Notes: generated by a model not told the origin, from the letters alone. 27,627 bases of DNA from SZUA-430 sp036840015 (GCA_036840015.1 DAISVV010000013.1:1-27627); one strand, 5' to 3'. Numbered from the stretch's first letter, positions 7,315 to 14,702 are shown. Program-made: numbers and translations.

Positions 7315-7486
7315 CGTAAGCGGGTATTTTGGCTTTCCTGTGGCCTTTCACGCCGGTGCGCGATGAATTCTGCGTGAGGTTTCCACCCCTGCGGCAATAT
7401 GTTCTCTTTTTGTTTTCGGCGATTTCGGCGATGTTCGGCGCTGAAACCATCCACTCTCGGCGTCGTGCAACCGCAAGCCTGCCCGC

Positions 7487-8314
7487 TCACGATGCGGGCG
7501 GGCCGGCCAGTTCCTCGAGCCTTGCCGACGCGTTCGGGCCCTGCGCCATGGTGCGGGCCAGCCACTCGAGTGCCGGCGTCCATTCCGCCTTCAGCGTGTA
7601 AGGCGCATTGACCAGCAGCAGCCCTGCGGCACTGAGGCCCTGCGGGCGGTCAACGTCGATCAGGCAGAGCGACATTCTCGGGATTTGCGCCGAACGCAAT
7701 TCATCAAGAAAGCGGTCAAACGCCGCCCTGTCCTTCAGCGGAAACCAGAGCATGTAGAGGCCTGTGGGCCATTTGCGGTGGGCGGCAATGAAGCCTGCCG
7801 CGAGGGCTGCAAGCTCGTCGGGCTGCTCGAAGGGCGGATCCATCAGCACGAGGCCGCGCTTGCCTGGCGGCGGCACGAGGCCGGGGAGGCGCTGGTAGCC
7901 ATCGGCCTCAAGCACGCGGACCTGGCTTGTGCCGGCGACGGCGCGGCGCAGGGCGGCGGCCTCCTCGGGATGCAGCTCGCAAGCCGTGATCCTGTCCTGC
8001 GGACGGACCATGCCTGCGAGGAGCCGGGGCGAGCCCGGGTAGGTCGCGGGGGGCTGGGCGCGCACGAGGCCCAAGAAGGGGTTCAACGCCGCCGGCGGAT
8101 CCGCCTCGGCCAGGACCCGACCGATGCCGAGGGCGGCTTCGCCCGTCTTGAGGGCCTCGGGCGCGGAAAGATCGTAAATGCCACGTCCGGCATGGGTGTC
8201 GATGAACGACAGGGGTGCTTCCTTTTGCTGCAGGTAGGCCACGATCCAGCAGAGAAGCCCGTGCTTGAGCACGTCGGCGAAGTTTCCGGCGTGATAGAGG
8301 TGCCTGTAATTCAT
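7487..8314 (-). CDS. rlmJ: 23S rRNA (adenine(2030)-N(6))-methyltransferase RlmJ
   Basis: This 275-residue protein, close to the 280 residues of E. coli RlmJ, starts with the family hallmark MNYRHLYHAGNFADVLKH. It continues with a SAM-binding segment FIDTHAGRGIYDL (residues 37-49) and the catalytic DPPF motif at 159-162 (family DPPY/F). RlmJ methylates A2030 of 23S rRNA using SAM, acting on naked rRNA before assembly. The gene is divergent from rplU, with 135 bases between starts containing the rplU promoter. Its product fits the ribosome theme of the neighbours. No truncation or missing motif was seen. Confidence 0.93.
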   Translation of the reverse strand: MNYRHLYHAGNFADVLKHGLLCWIVAYLQQKEAPLSFIDTHAGRGIYDLSAPEALKTGEAALGIGRVLAEADPPAALNPFLGLVRAQPPATYPGSPRLLAGMVRPQDRITACELHPEEAAALRRAVAGTSQVRVLEADGYQRLPGLVPPPGKRGLVLMDPPFEQPDELAALAAGFIAAHRKWPTGLYMLWFPLKDRAAFDRFLDELRSAQIPRMSLCLIDVDRPQGLSAAGLLLVNAPYTLKAEWTPALEWLARTMAQGPNASARLEELAGPPAS

Positions 8315-8344
8315 GTTTTTGGCTTATTTCCTTGGCTTTCAGGC

Positions 8345-8372
8345 TTGACACCTTCGCTTGTGCACGTATAAG
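8345..8372 (+). promoter_or_regulatory. Sigma70 promoter of rplU-rpmA
   Basis: A perfect -35 hexamer TTGACA (8345-8350), a 16-base spacer and TATAAG (8367-8372) form a near-consensus promoter, as expected for a ribosomal-protein operon. Transcription would start near 8379, giving a leader of about 70 bases before the rplU ATG. The leader contains a short GC hairpin around GCCC-TTCGG-GGGC (8397-8409), which could be an autoregulatory or stabilising element. Confidence 0.8.
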
Positions 8373-8449
8373 TGCGCCCCTTTCCGGGATGGACCTGCCC
8401 TTCGGGGGCCGGGGCGTTCCGATCACTTGCATTCGAGAAAGTCAAAAAC

Positions 8450-8761
8450 ATGTTCGCGGTCATCAAGGCCCAGGGCAAGCAGTACAAGGTCGCGCAGGGC
8501 GACGAACTCACCATTGACCGCCTTCCGGGCGACGAGGGTGCGTCCGTGTCGCTGGGCGAAGTGCTGATGCTCGTCGACGGCGCCACAACGAAGGTTGGAA
8601 CGCCCGTCATCAGCAGCGCCAAGGTGCAGGCTGAAATCGTGTCCCACAGCCGTGGCGACAAGATCAAGGTGTTCAAGAAGCGCCGCCGCAAGAATTTCCA
8701 TCGTACGCGTGGCCACCGTCAGGACCTGACGACGGTGAAGATCACGTCGATCACGGCCTGA
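8450..8761 (+). CDS. rplU: 50S ribosomal protein L21
   Basis: This 103-residue protein begins MFAVIKAQGKQYKVAQGDEL, the invariant L21 start (family MYAVIxTGGKQYKV). It ends with the KRRRKNFHRTRGHRQDLTTVKI segment, shown here only by its ends KRRRKN and RGHRQ, which contacts 23S rRNA. L21 binds domain I of 23S rRNA in the large subunit. The ATG at 8450 was chosen over upstream in-frame starts because only it gives the family N-terminus. Those upstream codons fall at the promoter itself. It forms an operon with rpmA 13 bases downstream, driven by the promoter at 8345-8372. Confidence 0.97.
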   Translation: MFAVIKAQGKQYKVAQGDELTIDRLPGDEGASVSLGEVLMLVDGATTKVGTPVISSAKVQAEIVSHSRGDKIKVFKKRRRKNFHRTRGHRQDLTTVKITSITA

Positions 8762-8774
8762 GGGAGGATCCGCA

Positions 8775-9047
8775 ATGGCACACAAAAAAGCTGGCGGTTC
8801 GTCACGTAACGGACGCGATTCCAATCCAAAGTATCTCGGCGTGAAGCGCTACGGCGGTGAGTCCGTCGTGGCTGGCAACATCATCGTGCGCCAGCGCGGC
8901 ACCAAGTTCCATCCGGGCGCCGGCGTGGGCATGGGGCGCGACCATACGCTTTATGCGCTGGTGAACGGGCATGTGAGCTTCAAGCTCGACGCGCGCGGCC
9001 GCCAGGTCTGCTGGGTAAAGCCGGCCAATTCGATGGCGGCTGAATAA
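8775..9047 (+). CDS. rpmA: 50S ribosomal protein L27
   Basis: This 90-residue protein has the classic L27 N-terminus MAHKKAGGSSRNGRDSNPK followed by LGVKRYGGE and IIVRQRGTKFHPGAGVGMG. The flexible N-terminal tail of L27 reaches the peptidyl-transferase centre, and here it begins directly with AHKK, so no Firmicute-type cleavable extension is present. A strong GGAGG site lies 7 bases before the ATG. It is the second gene of the rplU-rpmA operon, closed by the terminator at 9107-9139. Confidence 0.97.
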   Translation: MAHKKAGGSSRNGRDSNPKYLGVKRYGGESVVAGNIIVRQRGTKFHPGAGVGMGRDHTLYALVNGHVSFKLDARGRQVCWVKPANSMAAE

Positions 9048-9106
9048 CGGGACGATCGCACAAGGATCGCTCCCGGGAAGAACGGGAAGGCGGTCCAGAA
9101 GTCACG

Positions 9107-9139
9107 AGGGAGATGGGCCGCCATCTCCCTTATTTTTTT
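9107..9139 (+). terminator. Intrinsic terminator of rplU-rpmA
   Basis: A 10-bp perfect stem AGGGAGATGG / CCATCTCCCT with a GCCG loop is followed by TATTTTTTTC, a run of seven T. It lies 60 bases after the rpmA stop and only about 35 bases before the GNAT start, so it should insulate the ribosomal-protein operon. Confidence 0.93.
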
Positions 9140-9173
9140 CTCCTTCGTGCGACGTCAACAAGGAGACGCGGCA

Positions 9174-9746
9174 ATGACCAGATTCGAACCGATCGTGACG
9201 CAACGACTTGTGCTGCGGCCCCTGGAGGCCTGCGACCGCGCGCGCCTGATCGAGCTTGCCAACAACTGGCGCGTCGCCAAGAACCTCAGCCAAATGCCCT
9301 ACCCCTACACCGCTGCCTCGGCCGATGACTGGCTCGGCAAGCAGGCGTCCCTCTGGGCGGGCGGCAAATGCGTCAACGTCGCCATCACGCTCGACGGGCA
9401 GTTCATCGGCGGCGCCGGGGTCAGCGTGCGCGACCATGGCGACTGGGAGCTTGGTTACTGGCTGGGCGAGCCCTACTGGAACCGCGGCTATGCTTCCGAG
9501 GCGGCCGCGGCGTTGCGCGACCATGCCTTCGAGAGCCTGAAGCTCGGGCACATCGTGGCGGGGCATTTCTCCGATAACCACGCGTCCGGGAGCGTCCTCA
9601 GCAAGCTTGGATTCCGCTACACGAAGGAAAGTCAGCGCTACTGCCTGGCCCTTGGCAAGGAGGTTCGTTGCCTCGACATGTCCATGGACCGGGTGCGCTG
9701 GCTGGAGGTCCGGGGCCTGAGGGAACCTGCGGTGGCGCACCCCTGA
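9174..9746 (+). CDS. GNAT family N-acetyltransferase (RimJ/RimL-like)
   Basis: This 190-residue protein starts TQRLVLRPLEACDRARL, the usual opening of RimJ/RimL-type acetyltransferases. GDWELGYWLGEPYWNRGYASEA holds the acetyl-CoA-binding region (core YWNRGYASEA, around residues 101-110). A later segment NHASGSVLSKLGFRY is the family's NxxSxxVLxKLGF motif. Such enzymes acetylate protein N-termini, small molecules or antibiotics, and the substrate is not inferable. The start at 9174 has an AAGGAG site 8 bases upstream, better than an in-frame start at 9147. A GNAT gene between rpmA and obgE recurs in alphaproteobacteria as I recall, so the position is conserved rather than acquired. Confidence 0.88.
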   Translation: MTRFEPIVTQRLVLRPLEACDRARLIELANNWRVAKNLSQMPYPYTAASADDWLGKQASLWAGGKCVNVAITLDGQFIGGAGVSVRDHGDWELGYWLGEPYWNRGYASEAAAALRDHAFESLKLGHIVAGHFSDNHASGSVLSKLGFRYTKESQRYCLALGKEVRCLDMSMDRVRWLEVRGLREPAVAHP

Positions 9747-9824
9747 GGTTGACCGTGACAGCAATTCTTCAACGGTCCGGCGAATTGCCTCTCGCAGATC
9801 GGGACGCGATGTACTAATTGAAAG

Positions 9825-9875
9825 GCGTGCAGGGCGTGGCCTTGGCCATGTGGTCCACAGCCCTGCCCTGCACGC
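9825..9875 (+). promoter_or_regulatory. Strong inverted-repeat structure in the obgE leader
   Basis: A perfect 10-bp outer stem, GCGTGCAGGG (9825-9834) with CCCTGCACGC (9866-9875), encloses two more small inverted repeats: TGGCC-TT-GGCCA and TGTGG-T-CCACA. A second, mutually exclusive pairing exists, GCAGGGC (9829-9835) with GCCCTGC (9860-9866), continued by GTGG/CCAC, because CCCTG is tandemly repeated in the right arm. No T-run follows, so it is not a standard terminator. It ends 30 bases before the obgE ATG. A possible -10 (TACTAA at 9812-9817) would start the transcript almost exactly at the stem base, but no good -35 is at the right spacing. Confidence 0.5.
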
Positions 9876-9905
9876 GCAACCCCCTCGCGGTCATCCATTC
9901 GATCC

Positions 9906-11006
9906 ATGAAATTCCTGGACCAGGCCAAGCTCTACGTGAAAGCCGGTGATGGCGGGCCGGGCTGCGTGGGATTCCGTCGCGAGAAATTCATCGAGTATGG
10001 CGGACCTGACGGCGGCAATGGCGGCAATGGCGGGAACGTCATCCTGCAGGCCACCCATAATCTGAACACGCTGGTCGACTATCGCTACAAGCAGCATTTC
10101 AAGGCCAAGCGTGGCGTCCAGGGCATGGGCCAGAACCGCACCGGGGCTGCCGGCGAGGACATCATCCTGAAGGTGCCGGTCGGCACGCAGGTCTTTGCCG
10201 AAGACAACGAAACGCTACTCTATGACCTGACGCGGGCCGGCGAGCAGTTCGTTGTTGCGCGCGGTGGCGAAGGCGGGCTTGGCAACGCGCATTTCAAGAG
10301 TTCGACCAACCGCGCGCCGCGCAAGTCGACGCCGGGCGAGCCGGGCGAGGATCTGACGATCTGGCTCCGGCTCAAGCTGATCGCGGATGTCGGCATCATC
10401 GGGCTGCCGAATGCCGGCAAGTCGACCTTCCTTGCGACGGTGACCAGCGCGCGGCCGAAGATCGGCAATTATCCCTTCACGACGATCAACCCGCAACTCG
10501 GCGTGGCCGAGATCGACGGCTACGAGTTCGTCATTGCCGACCTGCCCGGCCTGATCGAGGGCGCGCATGAGGGCGTCGGCCTTGGTGACCGGTTCCTCGG
10601 GCATGCCGAGCGCTGCAGCGTGCTGCTGCACCTCGTGGATGGCGGTATGAGCCCGAAGGACATCGCCAAGGCTTATGCAACGGTGCGCAACGAGATCACG
10701 GCCTATGGACACGGGCTTGATGCCAAGCGGGAAATCATCGGGCTGAACAAGGTCGACCTGATGAGCTCGGGCGACATGGAGCGCAAGCGGCGCGTGCTGG
10801 CCGAGCTTGCGGGCGTCACGGCCCTGCCGCTTTCAGGCGAACAGGGTGTCGGGATCACCGAGGTCCTGCGCGCGCTGGCAAAGGCCATCGAAGAGGTCCG
10901 CCGCGAGAACCCGCTGCCCTATCATGCCGACCCGCAGTCGGTGCGCGAGACCGAGGGGCTGGCAGATGAAGACGCGCCGCCCACCTCGAAGGGCTGGTCG
11001 CCGTGA
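9906..11006 (+). CDS. obgE: Obg family GTPase (ObgE/CgtA)
   Basis: This 366-residue protein has the N-terminal glycine-rich Obg fold (residues 1-158, including GGPDGGNGGNGGNV). The GTPase domain carries G1 GLPNAGKST (166-174), the switch I TT of NYPFTTI, G3 DLPGLIEGAH (212-221) and G4 NKVD (281-284). Obg binds the 50S subunit late in assembly and links ribosome maturation to (p)ppGpp and the cell cycle. It is short after the G domain, lacking the long acidic C-terminus of E. coli ObgE. Its TGA overlaps the GTG of proB by four bases. A marked inverted-repeat structure precedes the gene. The assignment is secure. Confidence 0.97.
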   Translation: MKFLDQAKLYVKAGDGGPGCVGFRREKFIEYGGPDGGNGGNGGNVILQATHNLNTLVDYRYKQHFKAKRGVQGMGQNRTGAAGEDIILKVPVGTQVFAEDNETLLYDLTRAGEQFVVARGGEGGLGNAHFKSSTNRAPRKSTPGEPGEDLTIWLRLKLIADVGIIGLPNAGKSTFLATVTSARPKIGNYPFTTINPQLGVAEIDGYEFVIADLPGLIEGAHEGVGLGDRFLGHAERCSVLLHLVDGGMSPKDIAKAYATVRNEITAYGHGLDAKREIIGLNKVDLMSSGDMERKRRVLAELAGVTALPLSGEQGVGITEVLRALAKAIEEVRRENPLPYHADPQSVRETEGLADEDAPPTSKGWSP

Positions 11007-11971
11007 GCGAGAGGCTCACACGCGCGCGCACCATTGTTGTCAAAATCGGATCTTCGACGCTGGTCGATGCGGCAACCGGTTGCCTCTCGGCCGGCTGGCT
11101 GCAGGCCTTTGCCGCCGATGTCGCGCGGGCGCGGGCCCGCGGGCAGGACGTGGTCGTGGTTTCCTCGGGTGCCATAGCTCTGGGGCGGCGACGGCTCGGG
11201 CTTGCAGCCGGCGCGCTGAAGCTCGAAGAGGCGCAGGCTGCCGCTGCCGTCGGGCAGATCGAGCTTGCGCGGGCCTGGAGCGAGGCGCTGGCCGCGCATG
11301 GGCTGACGGTGGCGCAGATCCTGCTGACGCTGGGCGACACGGAAAACAGGCGGCGCTATCTGAACGCGCGTTCGACGCTGAAGACGCTTCTGGGCATGGG
11401 CAGCATCCCGGTCATCAACGAGAACGACACGGTTGCCACGGCCGAGATCAGGTTCGGCGACAATGACCGGCTGGCAGCACGCGTGGCGGGGATGATCGAG
11501 GCGGACGTGCTCGTCCTGCTGTCGGACATCGACGGGCTCTTCACAGCAAATCCGCGCACGAACAGGGATGCCCGCTTCATCCCGGAGGTCCATGCGATCA
11601 CGCCCGAAGTCGAGGCGATGGCCGGACAGGCCGGCAGCGACATGGGTTCGGGTGGCATGGCCACCAAGATCATGGCCGCGCGGATCGCGATGGAAGCGGG
11701 CACGCACATGGTGATCGCCAACAGTGCGACGCCCTCGCCGCTCTCGGCCATCGAGCAGGGTGGCCGCTGCACGTGGTTCCTTGCACCCCATTCTCCGGCT
11801 GCGCTGCGCAAGCGGTGGATCGCCGGCACGCTCAGTCCGGCCGGGACGCTTGTGATCGACGAGGGCGCGGCCGGCGCGCTGGGGCAAGGGCGCAGCCTGT
11901 TGCCTGCGGGTGTGGCGCGGGTGGAGGGTGCGTTCGAACGCGGGGACTGCGTCATGGTGCTCTACATTTAG
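11003..11971 (+). CDS. proB: Glutamate 5-kinase, PUA domain cut short by a TAG
   Basis: ProB phosphorylates glutamate with ATP, the first step of proline synthesis. The kinase domain is complete: VVKIGSSTL (residues 12-20), VVSSGAIALG, VINENDTVA, FGDNDRLAARVA and LLSDIDGLF. The PUA domain begins near residue 275 (RKRWIAGTLSPAG) and continues through GVARVEGAFERGDCVMVLYI. It then stops at TAG (11969-11971, codon 323). Full-length ProB is usually about 370 residues. The missing tail is still encoded in the same frame (see 11972-12124). PUA-less E. coli ProB retains kinase activity, so function may persist with altered regulation. The GTG start overlaps the obgE TGA by four bases, showing coupling. 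proA follows in the same direction. Confidence 0.9.
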   Translation: MSERLTRARTIVVKIGSSTLVDAATGCLSAGWLQAFAADVARARARGQDVVVVSSGAIALGRRRLGLAAGALKLEEAQAAAAVGQIELARAWSEALAAHGLTVAQILLTLGDTENRRRYLNARSTLKTLLGMGSIPVINENDTVATAEIRFGDNDRLAARVAGMIEADVLVLLSDIDGLFTANPRTNRDARFIPEVHAITPEVEAMAGQAGSDMGSGGMATKIMAARIAMEAGTHMVIANSATPSPLSAIEQGGRCTWFLAPHSPAALRKRWIAGTLSPAGTLVIDEGAAGALGQGRSLLPAGVARVEGAFERGDCVMVLYI

Positions 11972-12124
11972 GGGCGCGAGAGGGCCCGCGTGCTCGTGGC
12001 CTATGGTGCGTTGGATGCGCTACGTATCTTCCGGGCGCGCAGCGCGTAGATCGAGGCCCTGCTCGGTCATCGCGGACGCGACGAGATGATCCATCGCGAC
12101 GACCTTGTGCTTCTGAAAGGCTGA
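11972..12124 (+). pseudogene. proB: Remnant C-terminal PUA segment of proB, in frame after the first TAG, with a second internal TAG
   Basis: Translating on in the proB frame gives GRERARVLVAYGALDALRI, then RARSA, a second TAG (12047-12049, codon 349), and then IEALLGHR followed by RGRDEMIHRDDLVLLKG. The frame ends at TGA 12122-12124 (codon 374), the expected length for ProB. The last block is almost identical to the family's IEALLGYRGRDEMIHRDDLVL. At the second stop the family usually has Glu (RSAEIEALLG), so one G-to-T change (GAG to TAG) explains it. The stretch between the stops is more divergent (LVAYGALDALRIFRA against the usual LVAYxAxDARRIxGR). There is no frameshift across the whole segment. 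TAG ends at least three other genes here, so global recoding is not supported. Confidence 0.85.
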
Positions 12125-12145
12125 CCGGAACAGGGAAGGACGGAA

Positions 12146-13411
12146 TTGGCCGAGGACGTGAACAGCCTGCTCCAGCGCATCGGGACAGCGGCCCGCGCTG
12201 CCTCGCGCGTGCTGGCGCGGACCGACAAGAGCCAGCGCGCGGCTGCGCTGCAGGCGATTGCGGCGGCGATACGGGCGCATGGGCCGCTCATCATCGAGGC
12301 CAACCTGCGGGATGTGGCAGGCGCGGTGAAAGCTGGTGCGAAGGCTGCGTTCACGGACCGGCTGAAGCTCACGCCTTCGGGGATCGAGGCCATGGCCAGC
12401 GGGATCGAGACGGTATCCTGGCTTCCCGACGTTGTGGGCGACACGGAAGCCGAGTGGGCCCGGCCGAATGGCTTGCGCATCGCGCGCGTGCGCGTGCCGA
12501 TCGGGGTCATCGGGATCATCTATGAGAGCCGGCCCAACGTGACGGGTGATGCGGCAGGACTTTGCCTCAAGTCCGGCAATGCCGTGATCCTGCGGGGCGG
12601 CTCGGAGGCGCTGCAGTCGACGCTTGCCATCCGCGATGCCATCGCGGCGGGGCTTGCGCGATCGGGCCTTCCGTCGGATGCGGTGCAGGTCGTGCCGACG
12701 GCCGAACGCGATGCGGTGGGCAGCATGCTGTCGGGCCTGAATGGCTGCATCGACATGATCATCCCACGGGGCGGCAAGAGCCTTGTTGCGCGCGTGCAGA
12801 AAGAGGCGCGCGTGCCGGTGCTTGCGCATCTCGACGGCAATTGCCACGTCTATGTCGACAAGGCGGCCGACCTCGCGAAGGCCGTGCGGATCGTGCTGAA
12901 TGCGAAGATGCGCCGCGTGTCGGTGTGCGGAGCTGCCGAGACGCTGCTTGTGGACCGGGCCGGTGCGGGGCGGTTGCTTGGCCCGCTCGTGAAGGCGCTT
13001 CTTGATGCGGAGTGCGAGGTGCGGGGCGACGAGACGAGCTGCGCTGTCGATCCCCGGGTTCATCCGGCCGAGGAAGAAGACTGGCTTACCGAATATCTCG
13101 ACGCCGTCATCGCGGTGAAGGTGGTGGACGGGGTTGACGGTGCAATCGCACATATCGCCCGCTACGGGTCGTCGCACACGGAGAGCATCGTGACCGAGGA
13201 CCGGGTCGCGGCGGAGACCTTCCTCAAGGAGGTCGACAGCGCGATCGTCCTGCACAATGCCTCGACGCAGTTTGCCGATGGCGGGGAATTCGGCTTTGGC
13301 GCGGAGGTCGGGATTGCAACCGGGCGGCTGCATGCGCGCGGACCCGTGGGGGCGCGCGAGCTGACCACCTACAAATATGTGGTGCGGGGCGATGGACAGA
13401 CACGACCCTGA
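12146..13411 (+). CDS. proA: Gamma-glutamyl phosphate reductase
   Basis: This 421-residue aldehyde-dehydrogenase-superfamily enzyme reduces gamma-glutamyl phosphate with NADPH to glutamate semialdehyde, the second step of proline synthesis. Visible family signatures include VPIGVIGIIYESRPNVT (residues 118-134), VILRGGSEA, IDMIIPRGGKSLV, VPVLAHLDGNCHVYVD, and the catalytic cysteine C261 in MRRVSVCGAAETLLV. It ends with EFGFGAEVGIATGRLHARGPVG, the conserved C-terminal block. The usual PGVCN around the Cys is VSVCG here, a tolerated variant. The start is taken as TTG at 12146 because GGAAGGA lies 5-7 bases upstream and MAEDVNSLLQRIG fits the family. The gene follows the broken proB tail by 21 bases. 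It overlaps slightly with the longest nadD frame. Confidence 0.95.
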   Translation: MAEDVNSLLQRIGTAARAASRVLARTDKSQRAAALQAIAAAIRAHGPLIIEANLRDVAGAVKAGAKAAFTDRLKLTPSGIEAMASGIETVSWLPDVVGDTEAEWARPNGLRIARVRVPIGVIGIIYESRPNVTGDAAGLCLKSGNAVILRGGSEALQSTLAIRDAIAAGLARSGLPSDAVQVVPTAERDAVGSMLSGLNGCIDMIIPRGGKSLVARVQKEARVPVLAHLDGNCHVYVDKAADLAKAVRIVLNAKMRRVSVCGAAETLLVDRAGAGRLLGPLVKALLDAECEVRGDETSCAVDPRVHPAEEEDWLTEYLDAVIAVKVVDGVDGAIAHIARYGSSHTESIVTEDRVAAETFLKEVDSAIVLHNASTQFADGGEFGFGAEVGIATGRLHARGPVGARELTTYKYVVRGDGQTRP

Positions 13412-14027
13412 CTTCGTGCCGCCGGCGATCCTGGCGCTCGCTGCTGCCGGCGGGCGGATCGGGCTGATGGGTGGCTCTTTCAATCCGGCGCATGAGGCTC
13501 ATGTGCATGTCAGCCTGGTGGCGCTGCGACGGCTGCAGCTCGATGCAGTGTGGTGGCTGGTCTCGCCGCAGAACCCTCTGAAGCCGGTGGCCGGGATGGC
13601 GCCGCTCTGGCAGCGGCTTGCGCATGCGCGCGGCCTGATCCGGCATCCCCGGATCCACGCCAGCGCGCCCGAGGCCGGGCTGGGCACGCGCTACACTGCC
13701 GATACGCTGGACGCGCTCAAGGCCCGCTTTCCGAAAGCGCGCTTTGCCTGGATCATGGGGGGCGACAGCCTTGCCGGCTTCCATCGCTGGCGACACTGGC
13801 GGCACATCGCGGCAAGCATGCCGCTCGCGGTCGTGGCGCGACCCGGGTTCACCACGCGGGCCCTTGGCAGCGTTGCCGCACGGCGGCTGGAGGCCTTCCG
13901 GGTGATGGATGCCGGGGCGCTGTTCGCGGGTCCGCTTCCAGCCTGGATCTTCCTGCAGGAGCGGCTTGATCCCTCGTCGGCCACGGCGCTTCGGGCGCGG
14001 GGGCTCTGGCCCCTGCCCGAGGCCTGA
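13392..14027 (+). CDS. nadD: Nicotinate-nucleotide adenylyltransferase
   Basis: This 211-residue nucleotidyltransferase has GLMGGSFNPAHEAHVHVS (residues 24-41), the GxFxPxHxGH ATP-binding motif with Ala for one Gly. It also has WWLVSPQNPLK for substrate binding, FAWIMGGDSLAGFHRW, and a C-terminal LDPSSATALRARG matching the ISSTxIR motif. NadD adenylates nicotinate mononucleotide to NaAD in NAD synthesis. The start at ATG 13392, with GGGG just upstream, overlaps the proA 3' end by 20 bases. An in-frame ATG at 13377 is possible but has no ribosome site. Position between proA and rsfS is standard for alphaproteobacteria. GC-rich hairpin sequence without a T-run follows the gene (14051-14085). 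Confidence 0.94.
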   Translation: MDRHDPDFVPPAILALAAAGGRIGLMGGSFNPAHEAHVHVSLVALRRLQLDAVWWLVSPQNPLKPVAGMAPLWQRLAHARGLIRHPRIHASAPEAGLGTRYTADTLDALKARFPKARFAWIMGGDSLAGFHRWRHWRHIAASMPLAVVARPGFTTRALGSVAARRLEAFRVMDAGALFAGPLPAWIFLQERLDPSSATALRARGLWPLPEA

Positions 14028-14179
14028 AACCCCGGATTTCCGGCTCTGCGGCGTCGGCGGGCGCCGCGCGGGCGCGCGCCGCAGCGGCAATTTGTGAGCC
14101 TCGCCTCAACCGCCCCGTGTTACACTTGGGCATGAGCCGGCCTTAACCGGGCCTGACCTTTTCTCGAGGGAGACTACAC

Positions 14180-14698
14180 CTGTCCACCAAGCGTACAACC
14201 CGCAGTCCGCGCGGGAAAGCAACTCCAGGCCCCGCCGCGACCACCAAGCGTGCGGTGCGCAAGACCACGGCGACGAAGGCGAAGGCCGTCAAGGCCAGCC
14301 CGGCGAAACCACCCGTGAAGGCCGCGAAGAAGCCCCGTGCGAAGAGCCAGGCTTCGGCGCAAAGCCGCGCGTTGCTTGCGACGATCCTCAAATCGCTGGA
14401 TGACGACAAGGCCGAGGAGATCATCTCGATCGACATGTCGGGGCGTACGCCGATGGCCGACTTCATGGTCGTGGCCAGCGGGCGGTCGAACCGCCATGTT
14501 GCCGCCATCGCCGAGCATCTTGCCGAGACGCTGCGGGTCGACGGGTTGAAGTGCCGCGTGGAAGGCCTGCAGCAGGGCGACTGGGTGCTGATCGATGCCG
14601 TGGATGTGATCGTGCACGTGTTCAGGCCCGAGGTGCGGGCCTTCTACAATCTTGAACAGATGTGGAGCGGCGCCGAGAGCGCTGCTGCCGGCGGCTGA
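14180..14698 (+). CDS. rsfS: Ribosomal silencing factor RsfS with basic N-terminal tail, probable CTG start
   Basis: The RsfS core spans about the last 110 residues: LLATILKSLDDDKAEEIISI, then SGRTPMADFMVVASGRSNRH, then GDWVLIDAVDVIVHVF and EVRAFYNLEQMWSG. RsfS binds ribosomal protein L14 and blocks subunit joining under starvation. The frame is open upstream to 14147. The best ribosome site (GAGGGAGA, 14166-14173) lies 6 bases before a CTG at 14180, giving 172 residues. An in-frame GTG at 14255 has no ribosome site. The extra N-terminus (about 60 residues) is Lys/Ala/Pro/Thr-rich, with repeats such as TKAKAVKASPAKPPVKAAKK, like a histone-H1 tail. The core is certain. The start codon is inferred and decides how long the basic tail is. 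Confidence 0.88.
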   Translation: MSTKRTTRSPRGKATPGPAATTKRAVRKTTATKAKAVKASPAKPPVKAAKKPRAKSQASAQSRALLATILKSLDDDKAEEIISIDMSGRTPMADFMVVASGRSNRHVAAIAEHLAETLRVDGLKCRVEGLQQGDWVLIDAVDVIVHVFRPEVRAFYNLEQMWSGAESAAAGG

Positions 14699-14702
14699 GG
14701 CC

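Noticed and set aside
9990..10045. Short tandem repeat GGCGGCAATGGCGGCAATGG
   Set aside because: It encodes the Gly/Asn-rich loops of the Obg fold, which are conserved in the family, so it is not an independent repeat element.
11969..12124. Idea that TAG is globally recoded as an amino acid in this genome
   Set aside because: TAG ends fbpA, the crystallin-like gene and the small exported protein at sensible positions. For fbpA, read-through would run into the facing ATPase gene.
12020..13483. 487-codon open frame on the minus strand across proA
   Set aside because: Fully antisense to proA, which has all catalytic motifs. The frame has an Arg/His-rich composition and no recognisable domain.
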